This document shows, piece by piece, positions 26,242 to 37,600 of a stretch of 64,000 bases of DNA (positions are counted from its first letter, which is position 1; each line of letters starts with the position of its first letter). The translations under genes were made by a program, and so were the position numbers. Source of the stretch: Talinum fruticosum (taxonomy: Eukaryota; Streptophyta; Magnoliopsida; Caryophyllales; Talinaceae); the NCBI GenBank assembly GCA_021018815.1, contig JAITYX010000032.1:4588001-4652000 (forward strand). The letters are read 5' to 3'. The notes below the pieces were generated by a model. It was not told the DNA's origin and searched no databases. It saw nothing but the letters and a program-made list of their open reading frames with translations.

Positions 26242-26427
26242 CTATGGCGAATTATTAAGCAATGCTCATTGTGGAAGGTCTAAGAGCGTCAATTTTTGAT
26301 CATATATTTTGCTTGTGATTGTATGCATGAACTTTGTCCGAGGAATCCATTGAAAAAGAAAATTATCGAAGGTTTTTAGGGCTTGGTTTTCTTGAAAACT
26401 TTTTGACAATAACTCTTATGATGAACT
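26242..26427. other. 3' flank of the F-box gene
   Basis: Non-coding, presumably including the 3' UTR and termination region. No specific signal was assigned. Confidence 0.5.
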
Positions 26428-26915
26428 TGTTAGGATCGGGAGCTCACTCACAAACAATAAAATAGGAACGAAGTAAGATAAACAAAATAAAGACAAGAGA
26501 TTTAATAACGTAAAAAACCCAAAATTGGAAAAAACCACAAACAATGCACTAGAATTCAATAACTACAAGGAATTTACACTCAAACTACCACAAGCTTTAC
26601 ACCTTAAACTCTTCTATTTAACAACAATGGAGGAATACACTCTGATTTATAGTGATTACTGCATCAATACGCATTAACATGAAGAAAAAAATGAAAGAAA
26701 ATGGTCAAGAACTGAGCAGCCCCGCAGTGGCACCATTGGCAGAGCGTGTCCATTGACACGACCAGCCCGTGCCAATTGCTGGCTGGGCTGATTCATTTTC
26801 TTCGGCCTAAAATGGCCCGTTCTCGATGTTCATGGGTTGTGCTCACCGTTCCTTGCCCTACAATTCGATCCTGAGCCTAAATGCATCCATTAGACTCCAC
26901 ATGTCTAACAGACCT
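26423..26915. mobile_element. Solo LTR (26428-26910)
   Basis: A 483-bp block runs from TGTTAGGATC to ATGTCTAACA, with LTR-type ends TGTTAG..CTAACA. It is flanked by GAACT (26423-26427) and GACCT (26911-26915), a 5-bp target-site duplication with one mismatch. No coding region or partner LTR is present. The termini, length and duplication together support a solo LTR. Confidence 0.8.
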
Positions 26916-27787
26916 TGTAGTTATGATGTATGTATTAAATTATCTAATCTCAATTTAAAAACAATAATTTTTTGGATTCGATGTGGGAATTGAAATATTT
27001 TAGGAGCCTTGCATGTTAAAATACAATTAAATCAAAAGGGAACTTTTTCTTTTTAGGTTTGAATCTTAAAATAATGTCATTGACTATAAGAATAGAGTAT
27101 TGTACGCTTAAAATACAAAAACATTGGTGGTTATTTCGGTTGGATTAGCTAATATTTATATATCATGGACTCGAATTTAGTGATCTAATTATATGGCACA
27201 ATTTGATATAAAATTATATTATGTATATGAATCTATAAATCCAAATTACTATAAATGATATTTTAATTTAATTTTTTAAAATCGACTTCTTATTTTCATG
27301 GTCTCTCATTCCAAAAAAGATTAAATTCTCTCTCCCTAATTGTGTTATGTCATCAAATATCAAATCGTGTTATGTCATCGGGTCCGTAGACTAGGTTCAT
27401 GGTATAAGTGTTGATAATTTAAGGAAGAGAATATAATATTTTTTAGAAAGAACATTGAAAATAGAAAGTAGGTTTTAAAAAATGAAAACAAAATACTATA
27501 TATGCTAACTTAGGTGTATAGACCGGTATGTACCGTATAATTTGTATCCAACACACTTTTTTTCCTTTACTTTCAATTTTCCTGTTGATGAGAAATTAAT
27601 TATTTTCTGGATTATGATTTTTCTTTTTGCTGCCTGAACCTATCGGGGTTGTGGAAACTAATTATACATGAATTAGGAAAGAAAATCTGCGCTGGCAAAT
27701 AAGTCCTCTAGAAGTATTCATAATTTGTTTCGAAATAGGAAACTATAGAAGAAATCAAATTTAACTAGGATTTGATTTCAAGAACGC
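26916..27787. other. AT-rich spacer upstream of the first DUF295/F-box gene
   Basis: About 870 bp of AT-rich sequence without supportable coding potential or a clear repeat. Confidence 0.5.
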
Positions 27788-27795
27788 TATATAAA
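27788..27795 (+). promoter_or_regulatory. Probable TATA box of the first DUF295/F-box gene
   Basis: TATATAAA lies 89-96 bp upstream of the start codon at 27884, a normal distance allowing a 5' leader of about 60 bases. The call rests on motif and position. Confidence 0.55.
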
Positions 27796-27883
27796 GAAGA
27801 AAAATCCCTCATATCCATAAGTCAAAAATACTACGATAAAATCATCATAGCTTTGTGAAATCAAAGATCACAAATCAGAATCC

Positions 27884-30331
27884 ATGGGAAGGACTGGAAC
27901 TAGAAGCAGCAATTCGTGCCCTCCACTTCCATGCCCTGGTCCATCCCCAACCCCATGGCTTGTTTTCCCTCATGAGATGAAGTCTAAATCCAAACCCAAA
28001 GCTGTTGAAAAGCACACTTTTTGCACCATAACACCATCACCCTCCAACAACAAATCCTACCTCAAGAGCATCCCTGAATTACGGGGAAAAACTGCCCTCG
28101 GGTGTCACTATGGTTGGCTGCTTTTGATCGATAGATACATGCCTCAGAATGACACCCGCTGTTTGTCATTGTGGAATCCTTCGTCTTTCCAGACAATTTG
28201 CTTACCTCCTCTTCATAATGAACTAGGCACTTGTGTCTACGCGAGTGTCTTGACAAGCCCACCTGAAGACAAGAGTTCATTCGTCCTACTGTCTACTTCA
28301 AACACAGTTGCGTTTTGCCATCCTGGAGATGATGCTTGGATAGCAGATACACCTAGAATTGACGGTTGGAGTAAAAAGGACTGTTTTGCAGATCTGTTTG
28401 TTTGCAATGGGGTTTTGTACGGTCGGGACTGGAAACATGACCTCTTTGTGATTGAGATCAATTCAAACATGAGGCTCAGTTTTATGTTACTTGAACTGTT
28501 GGAGACCCGGGCTTATTACCAGTCCTCTCCGAGGATGATAAGACACATGGCTGAATGTTGCGGGGAGGTCTATAAGTTTCGGCTGTGTATAGACACCAGA
28601 AATGAGAGACGGGTTTATGAGGTAGAGGCATGGAGATTGGATTTGACCCAAATGGCTTGGGTCGAGGTCAAGAGTCTGAGGGGTCATGAGTTTTTCATCT
28701 GCAGCAGGTATTGTGTTTCTTGTCACGCAACAAGCCCCGAGTCAGATTCAGGAGGGTTGTATTTTGTTCTGCCAGAGGATAAAACCCTGTATTTTTACAG
28801 GGTTGAAGATGCAAGTGTAACTCCTCTGATTGATTTTCCCAACTTGAAAACTCCTTGGGGTGATCCTTTTGGGTCCTCCCTCGTTATCCCAGGTTTGTGC
28901 TCCTTAGTTTAGTTCACTACTGCATGTTGTGCCTATGAGTCTCTTGTTTGCTCTTGTACGTCCAATGAGCTAGTGAGGAAAAATACAAACTTACACTGAT
29001 TTGGAATTTTTTTGGGTATGTTCTGGGTTAATATAGGGCGTCATATTCGGGTATGGGTTGGTCCGATTTTGATATCTTATATTTTGTAATTGTAACATTT
29101 GTTATGTCAATGTAGATTGTTGCTAGCACACGATGAGCACAGCAATGAGAAAAGTGGTGAAGGAAACGAGCTTTGCAACCTAAAGAATCACCAGACACGG
29201 GAATTGTCCGATGTGAATCATGCTGAAAATGAAACAGAAGCTACAATTCTTTCCCAGCTTCCTGAGCACTTGATCACTCTAATTGCAAAGCATCTACCTA
29301 CGTTCGATTACTTGAACTTCCGTTCTGCTTGCAAATATCTCCGTGCAGCAGCTCCCCTCATCAAAGGGCCATCGACCACTTCACTAAAACTCCAGGATCA
29401 TCCATCATCTCTTCCATTTCTAATGCTACTAAACCACAATAAGGATTATAATCTAAAGAACGATGATGGTGATCCATTCTTGTGGAATATCATTGACCCA
29501 ATTAGGTTGGATGTGCAATATCGTATGAGCTTCCCTAACTCCTTTGAGGGTGCTATAATCACTTATTCCAACAAAGGTTGGTTGCTTGCGTATGAAAACA
29601 ATCACTCATTGCTATTCTTGAATCCTTTCACGGGAGAGAGTGGGAAGTATCCGCACTATGAAGACCGGGCATTGTTTTCAGGTATAGGCTTCTCCACTAC
29701 TCCAACATCCCCAGATTGTGTGTCAGTTGGGATTTTTGGAACCAACGAAATCCTAATATGGTATTTTCAGCATAAAGATGAGACATGGAATATACACGAG
29801 TTTCCTAGACACGAGAAAGGATTCTCGTTCCCACAAAGTTGCAACTGCCCTGTATATCATGATGGTGCATTCTTTTTCTTGGATACGGAAGGGTATCTTG
29901 GAGTTTTTGAACACAAGGAAGAAGAACATACTTGGAGAGTGTTCGACAAAGTCCCTATGCAATCTACTTCTTTCTATTCGAGTCATATAGTCGAATGTGA
30001 TGGACACATAGTAGTAGTGTTTGTTGGTTACATGGGCAAGTGGGTCGACGTTTTCAGGTGGAATGCTCAAGCAGAAGATTGGAACAAAGTCGAAAGCTTG
30101 GGAGATCAGACAATCTTCATCAACCCCTGTTCATGTTTTTCAACTAGGACAAGAAGGCCAGGCATGAAGAATAAGATTTATTTTCCAAGGCTTAATTGTG
30201 GGGGTGTTATCTTCTATTCTATGGAGACAAGGAACTGGCACTGTTTTGGAAGTGAAGAGCCCCTCAGTGGTTTTAGGGGAACCACAGAATTCTTGCAGTG
30301 TTGTTGGATTGATCCATCTTGGTTTGCTTGA
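27884..30331 (+). CDS. DUF295 / F-box / DUF295 protein, tandem copy A; single-base shift at end of exon 1
   Basis: Exon 1 (27884-28892) encodes a DUF295 (KIB-type beta-propeller) domain without its own F-box, ending in the conserved GGLYFVLPEDKTLYFY segment. Exon 2 (29116-30331) encodes an F-box (SQLPEHLITLIAKHLPTFDY) and a second DUF295 domain with IYFPRLNCGG and CCWIDPSW near the end. The donor AG/GTTTGTG and acceptor TAG/ATTG match those of copy B. Copy A has TTTTGGG at 28867-28873 where copy B has TTTCTGGG. This lost base throws the exon junction out of frame and creates a stop just after it. If corrected the protein is about 741 residues. The F-box suggests SCF recruitment; the substrate is unknown. 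Confidence 0.8.
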
Positions 30332-31622
30332 TCCTTGTTTTGGCTGCTTCCTTTTCATGGTTTACGCCAATGGTCCCTTCTCTAAAACAGATTGACATCA
30401 TCATAGAGGAATCTTGTGCACAGTTGTATTCGTTTTGGCAAATTGGTTTTCAGTTGTTTGAATTCGTTGGTTGTTCTTTAAATAATACTTCATATGTATT
30501 TTTGAATGAGTTTCTGTTAGATAAAATTGTTTCGTTTTTAAAAATTGTGAGACATAAGAGAAGTATGTAAAGGCAAATGAGAAAAACTTAATGTGAGCTT
30601 GTGACTGTGAGATTTAGCATGGTTTTCACTTCCAAGTATTATATACAATTCTATTCTTTCTCTTTTTGCACAAAACTGAAAGTTAGGGTTTTTTTAAATT
30701 AAAAAAAGAATAATTTTGGATAATTATATCATAATTTTTTTGTTATGGAGAAGTATAATCTATACTTTTTGACTGCAAGAGGAAGATCCAATAAAATAGC
30801 CTTTCACTATTTGTTTTTATTTTTATTTTTATTTTTATACTAGTTTTATTTAGTATATTTTTATAAAGAAAGAACGAGGAAAGAGGAAGGACGAATTTTT
30901 AAAAAATAGGAGGGGGAGGAGGGGAGGAGGAAGGGGGTGGCTATGGCAGGAAGAGAGAGAGAGAGAGGAGTACAGTAAAACACTGCAGCTTCACATTTTT
31001 AAACCCCAATCTCCAACCCTAACCCTCGCTTGAACCCTTTCTCTCTGCTCCCTACTTAGGGCTGGTCTAGAAATGCAGACATTAGAAGCAACAATTGGGT
31101 GATTCTAATCACAGTTGGTTATCGAAGCCTAGATCTGAATCTGCGACTTCAAATTGATTACGCCGGTAGGAAATTTGATACCAAAGGTGTGACCTCCGAA
31201 GCCTATATCGATCTTTCCTATTTTTTTCTTCTTCTTTTTTTTCCCCAGAATCTTGACTTTTGAAACATAATGACATTGGGTCTCACTTGAATCACTTGCT
31301 TAACAATTTAGCACTAGTTTGTACTATTATTACATATGTGGTTTCTTTGCTGAACCAATAATCAAAAATTTAAATCCTGGGTTCTTAAATTAGCTAAACA
31401 TGAAGAGCTAGCTACCAGAATTGGGTTTTTTGCTCTCTTTTCCTGTTTTTATTTTTGGGTGGTGCATTGATAACTAATAACATCATTTTGTTGATTATGA
31501 TTTTCATTCTTCTTTCGGCTTTGATCGATTTTGAGAAACTAAATTTGACTAGCATTTGATTGTGGATATACACTAAACATGAATACTTAATCAGAAGTTT
31601 ATAAAATCAAAGATCACAATCC
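30332..31622 (+). promoter_or_regulatory. Spacer and 5' region of the second DUF295/F-box gene
   Basis: The sequence is AT-rich to about 30890, then has a G/A-rich stretch with (GA)n at 30954-30977. A telo-box-like AACCCTAACCC lies near 31016, followed by a GC-richer stretch ending in a good donor (CCG/GTAGGAAA) near 31165. This looks like a transcribed 5' UTR exon with an intron running to an acceptor just before the ATG at 31623. The UTR model is inferred. Confidence 0.45.
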
Positions 31623-34195
31623 ATGGGGATGATTAGAAGCAATAGACAACGCCCTCCACCTCCAATTAGCCCAAACCCAACTCCATGGCTTGTTTTTCCG
31701 CATGAGTTTAAGTCTAAATCGAAACCCAAAGCCATTGAAAAGCAGACTTTTTGCACCACAACACCATCACCCCACAACAACAAATTCTACCTTAAGAGCA
31801 TCCCTGAGTTGCAGGGTAAATGTGTCCTTGGTTGTTACCACGGCTGGCTGCTTTTGATGGATAGACACATAACCGACAAGGACAACCTGAGTTTGTCATT
31901 GTGGAATCCTGTGTCTTTTCAAACTGTTTCTCTACCTCCAATTCCTAATGAATTCGGCACCCCTTCTGTCGCGAGTGTCCTGACATGCCCACCTGAAGAT
32001 GAGGGTTGTTTTATTGTGTTGGTTTCCCGAAGTCTAGCTGCTTTTTGTAGGCCTGGAGATGTTGCTTGGGTTGTGCAGACGCCTAGAATGGAAGATTCAG
32101 ATGAGGAGCTCAATTTCATTGATGTAACTGTTTGTAATGGAGTTTTGTATGGCTGGGTTCAGGGTTTCTCTTTAAGTGATGGCACTGTAGTGATTGAGAT
32201 CAATTCAGATGGATCAAATATGATGCTTAGTTTTAGGTTCCTTGGACTATTTGAGATCCAATATCGTTACTTGTATTCTCCAAGGACTATGACCTGTATG
32301 GCTGAATGTTGCGAGGAGGTCTATTTGATTCAGCTTTCTCTAGACTTTGGTACGGGAAACGGATTCTCGGGGAGTGGTGGGGAGATTGGATTTGGCCAGA
32401 ATGGCTTGGATCGAGGTCAACAGCTTGAAGGGTCATGTGTTTTTCATGGGCAACCAATACAGTGTTTCATGTCATGTGGAGTCAGATTCAGGAGGAGGGT
32501 TGTATTTTGTTCTACCAGAGGATACGATGCTGTATTTTTACAAGTTCGAAGATGCAAGTGTAACTCCTGTGTTTCCGTGTGCAAACTTGAAGACACCTTG
32601 GCTTGATCCTTTCTGGGTTCTGCCTCGTTATCCCAGGTTCGTGCCCCTCGGTTTAATTCACTTTTGTATTTGTTCATGAGTTTCTCATAGACCTAGCAAA
32701 CAAGTCATTTAGGTCAGCTACGTTCTGGTTAAAGTGATTTCCTGTCTTCTTCGCATATATATAATAAGCTTGCAAAGAAAATATAACCAAGGCTGGTCTG
32801 GATGGTTTTTGTAGCTTCTAGATCAATTCAGATAGTCGTATTTCAGGTTCAGTCTAGGTTTAGTTTCAATCCCTTGGATTTTGTAATGAGGTACAAGTTT
32901 GTTTGGTCACTTCTAGCCACATCTAGTAGAAGGAAGTTTATTCTGTAATTTATCCATTGCAGGTCGTTGGTACCAAAAGAAATCGAATGCCGTAGCATTG
33001 AGGGGAGTTGCAAGGAAGATAAGCTTGATAACCTAAAGGATCACCAAACACACGAATTAGCAGATTCGCATCATACTGAAAATGAAACAAAAGATACAAT
33101 ATTTTCTACGCTACCTCCGCACTTGATCACTCTAATTGCAGAGCATCTGGCTTTATTCGATTACTTGGACCTCCGCTCTGCTTGTAAAGAGCTCCGTGCA
33201 GCATTTCCTCCCATCAAATGTCGAACAACCACTACGATAGAGGTGAGAAATCATTTATCATCTCCACCATTGCTGATGCTACTCAACAACCATAGGGATC
33301 ATATCGAGGAAAATGGGAATGGTGATCCGCTCTTATGGGATGTCATGGACCCAAGTAGGCTGGATGTAAAATACCCAATGAGCATACCCAAATCCTTTGA
33401 GGGTGCTACAATAACCTTCTCCAACAATGGTTGGTTGCTTGTTCGTAAGTATATGGGCGACTCACTGCAATTCTTGAATCCTTTTACAAGAGCGAGTGGG
33501 GAATGTCCGCAATATGATCTTCTCTTTTCGGCTTCAGCTATAGGCTTCTCCAGTACCCCAACATCACCCGATTGCATAATAGTTGGCATATGTGACTTTG
33601 GCATCAATGAAGTCTTAATTAGGTACTTCCAACAAGGGGATGAGAGGTCAAATCTATGCACATTTGATCTACATGAGAAGGGATTTCGGTTCCCACACGG
33701 TTCCAACTGCCCTGCTTATTATGATGGTGCATTTTACTTCTTGGATAAAAAGGTTACCTAGGAGTTTTTGAACTCCAGGGTGGAGAAGCCAGATGGAGGG
33801 TGTTTGACAAACACGTCCCAATGCAATCTATGTCTTTCAATTCGAGCTGTATAGTCGAATGTGACGGGCATATTGTAGTGGTGGTGGTTGGTCATATGGG
33901 CAAATGGGTTGATGTTTTTAGGTGGAACCCTGAAGAAGAAGGCTGGAACAAAGTGGAAAGCTTGGGAGATCAAACGATCTTCGTCAACCCATATTCGTGT
34001 TTTTCAACCGAAACAAGAAGGCCAAAGATGGCGAACAAGATCTACTTTCCAAGATCTTATGGTGGGCGTATAGCATTCTATTCAATGGAGACAAAGAAAT
34101 GGCACTGTGGTGGAAGTGAGGAACCACTGAGTGATTTTCAAGGGACCATGGAATTTTTGAACTGTTGTTGGATTGAACCATCTTGGTCTCATTGA
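31623..34195 (+). pseudogene. DUF295 / F-box / DUF295 gene, tandem copy B, two frameshifts
   Basis: A tandem duplicate of the gene at 27884. Exon 1 is 31623-32636 and exon 2 is 32963-34195, at homologous splice sites. Similarity extends into the leader (TCAAAGATCACAA just before the ATG in both). Domain order is the same: DUF295, then F-box (STLPPHLITLIAEHLALFDY), then DUF295 ending CCWIEPSWSH. The frame changes between about 32346 and 32385 (net +1 or -2 relative to copy A). A base is missing in AAAAAGGTTACC at about 33750, where copy A has the codons for GYLGVFE. As written the reading frame ends at 33761 or earlier. It is either a recent pseudogene or an intact gene with consensus errors; an almost unbroken frame outside the two points argues for recent loss or error. 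Confidence 0.75.
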
Positions 34196-34639
34196 GAACC
34201 CCCGCCCCCCAATTGTCAAAGTAAATGATGCTTCTCTAGACAAAAAGATTCGGCATTGATGTCACGATTCTTCTTTGTGAAAGTGATCTTCTGAAAATAA
34301 TTAAATATAGTCTTACAAAATTAGATACTGATGTTAATGTTCTCTGATAGATGAATGTCCTGTTGGCTGTCTCTTGGATGTTCGTGCATTTGTCTTTAAC
34401 TCTGTGCAATGTGGACCTTTCGGGATCTCCTTCCCAACTACTGACATATCTGAAAGGTCATTAAAAACCCAAATCCTTCATTGCACATGGAGATTAGCAT
34501 TTAACAGCCTAAAATTAAGAAATCCCAACTACGAGCTTAAAGAAAAACAACGGGATGCATAGCAATCATCTCATTCACTAGATTCCATATCTCTAAGTAC
34601 AACATAAGTATTGCCGTTCGTATTCCTCAAAATTAGCTA
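34196..34639. other. Convergent intergenic region
   Basis: 444 bp between two converging genes, probably holding both 3' UTRs. No other feature is recognised. Confidence 0.5.
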
Positions 34640-37600
34640 CTAGCGGAAGTAGCCGTAAAGTTCAAGGAAGCAAATGCAAAATTTCCACGGTTCTGAGGAA
34701 TCAGTAGTTGGGCCAGTCAAGATCACCCTGAAGAATCTGAATGGCAACAGAGCCTGGGCACCTGTCACTGGCCAAGATGCAAACTGCCCGGGTTTGCAGA
34801 TCGTATGGTCATTCTTGTGCACCCTCAAATCTGTCCAACTCCTCCCGTCCAATGAGCCCTGAAGATTGAAGACAAATTTTTGTCAAAGATGAGTTCAATT
34901 CTTCTCATATTTAGCCATTACTTGCTGCAATGGAAGATCTTCTGTGTTACCTGCAGTTTCCAGTGTCTGATGAATGCCCTCGATCCATCCTGCCTCAATG
35001 TGTAGTAGTTGCACATGAGCTGCATCAAATACGGGACGAAGTTAGGATTTTAACAGCTATCATTTACTTCTTTGCTAATCCCCTCTTTCTTTTCCTTTCC
35101 CCTTCTCTCTCCTTTTTTATTTCAGTCTTTTTTCTTTTTTTTTTTTTGGCTTGGGGGGAGGGGGAAGCGGACAGGATGGTCATCCTAACCTGACTCAATA
35201 CTAGGCCCAAGTGGGGAGTTAAGAGGTGGGTAGGGTGGGGAGGGGAGGTGAAAATTCACAGCCCAACGGTTTTGCTGCGTGACAAGGATATTAATTAACA
35301 ATCCTGCTCGTTTGATTATGACTGTGGTTCCATGAGTGGCAACAGAACATATATTGGATCCAAATACCTGTATTTTTTTTATCGAAATACCCATTTTTGG
35401 GACTCGATATCCCAACATGGTACGGACACTTAAATACATAATTTAGGATATGAAGCAAAATTTTCAAAAAGTAGTCCTGCCTAACAACAGGATAACTACT
35501 CATGTCAAGACACCTGTAATTGATTTAAGGCTCTTAACTCTAATTCGGGTTACACAAATGGCCGGAACACAGACATGAATTGACCCGAAGACAACCCGAA
35601 TCTGTCTCATGCCCCCAAATCAACCAAGCCTTAACCAAGCAGCATGCTAAACCAATTCAATTAGCCAACAATGATTGCATTTTTCTGACAAGTATAAACT
35701 GACTACAAATCTATGAAGCTGAAAGACCTCTCAACACTGATCAGACCCAACCTTCAACTCATGAGTTGATCAATCAACCCAGCCGGAATCTGATAGAAAC
35801 TACCCGCTAGCTAGTAGCTAGTCAGTAAAACTCATGTTTCCATCTGAAATGCAAAATGGTTAAAAAAATCCCATTCCAAGATTCTCTTTCCATTACCAAT
35901 TCCTGTCCTTTTTGTGCTAATATAGTATCCATACACCAATTGTTTTATAGCTCATCTTTGATATCCAAGAGGGATTTATTGTTTAAGACTGAATACAGCT
36001 TTTCTAGATTAATGATCAAAACAGAGAACCAGGACTACAATTCGCATAACGCATGTCCATGCTATAGGAGTAAAGAAGAGAATATGAAACCTGATGATCT
36101 CCACCAAAGTCTACCATCCACCATGAGCAGATCTTCCCCTCCTCAAACCGAGGTCCAGAAAAGGATGTTCCCTGAAACGACAACAAAAGTCAAGCTCTAC
36201 CTAAAGCAGTTCAATGTTTGTAGAATAAGCAATGCAAAAGATACCAGTTCATCCTGCAGTACCTGGTAAGTCCTAGATGCCAAAACCTTTGGGTCTGTAA
36301 ATCTTGATATTGGACTGCTTGCAGTGATGGTGATTCTCTGAAAAATAGATCCAGGGAGCAAATATGCTAATCATCAGGGGCATCACTTCAACAGGAAAAT
36401 CCACACTAGTTTAGTAGCATGTGTAAAACCTCACCTTAGAAAGCATGGGGTTTACCCATGGGTGTTCCCCATATGACGTACCCGCATAATACAAAACCCC
36501 ATTGCTATCACCATCACATATATACTGCAATTCTTTATAACTAGATCTCCGGTGTTGAAACCGTGGGCTGCAGATATAATCTCATGTTAGAAATGGTTCC
36601 TAAAATGACATGCTTTGCTCAAAATCGACCACAGACAAAGCAAACAGTTGACCCAAAAAGAGATGGTAGTGTATTTTAGTTGAAACAATTGATTACTATC
36701 ATATAAAGCATGAATTGATCTTTTATTCAACCTAGATCCCCTCGCATCGATCTCTATGATATCGAGCATGCCAAGACAGAGTAACCTGGATCAGTACTTC
36801 ATATCAAGCATACATAACAGGACCAGAAAATTGGACCATCTCTGGGCGAAGGCTACCATTAACTAGACCAGTTCAATTGGGAACTATATCGTAATCCAGT
36901 TAATGCACTTGCCAATGGCCTAGCAGCAGCAACAGCAAGCCATGCATTATTTTCATTATAAAATTATGTAGGACCCATGTATTCTCTCCTGGTCAACAAC
37001 CCCTCCCCCGGAAAAAAAAAAGCAAAAAAAAAAAGAGAAAAAGGGACAAGGGACGGCAAGGAAAGGGAAAAGGTGGAACAGGTAGAGAAGGCGAGAGAAT
37101 CTTGAGAAGGCTGGGGGGGCATTGAGATCTGGAAACCAGTCCCTGGGCCAAAAGTGAATGGGGAAAAGTATCAGACATTCCTAAGCAGAGCAAGCGGCAT
37201 ATGAACTAGAGGACGCCATCAGACATACAAAGATTGCAATTCAGAGAACTAATATACTGCACACCACAAGCAAAGTATTCATCAAGGGCACAGATACAAA
37301 ATGTTTTATGCTTTCCATCAAAGGAGAGAACAACTGCTTTTGAAGCACGAACTGAAGCAAAATGCCCTCCAGACACCTACTATTAAGAATAACAGAGAAA
37401 AGATAGAACTTACTTTGGTTCAATTTCTGCCCAATTGACCCTACATTCTGCATAGTCTACCGCTTCCTTGACCTAAATAAAATTGAAAAAGAAACAGGTA
37501 ATTACTGTCAACATAATAAAACAACAAACCACCACCAACACCATTAATGGTCTGGATTCAAAATGGTTAAGGTGCTTGTCAACAGGGCTGTACCATAATC

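Noticed and set aside
30900..30960. G-rich stretch as a possible G-quadruplex
   Set aside because: Only three runs of three or more G are close together, so a stable four-run structure is not clearly supported.
31013..31026. AACCCTAACCC telomere-like repeat
   Set aside because: Isolated telo-box-like promoter motif before a gene, not interstitial telomere DNA.
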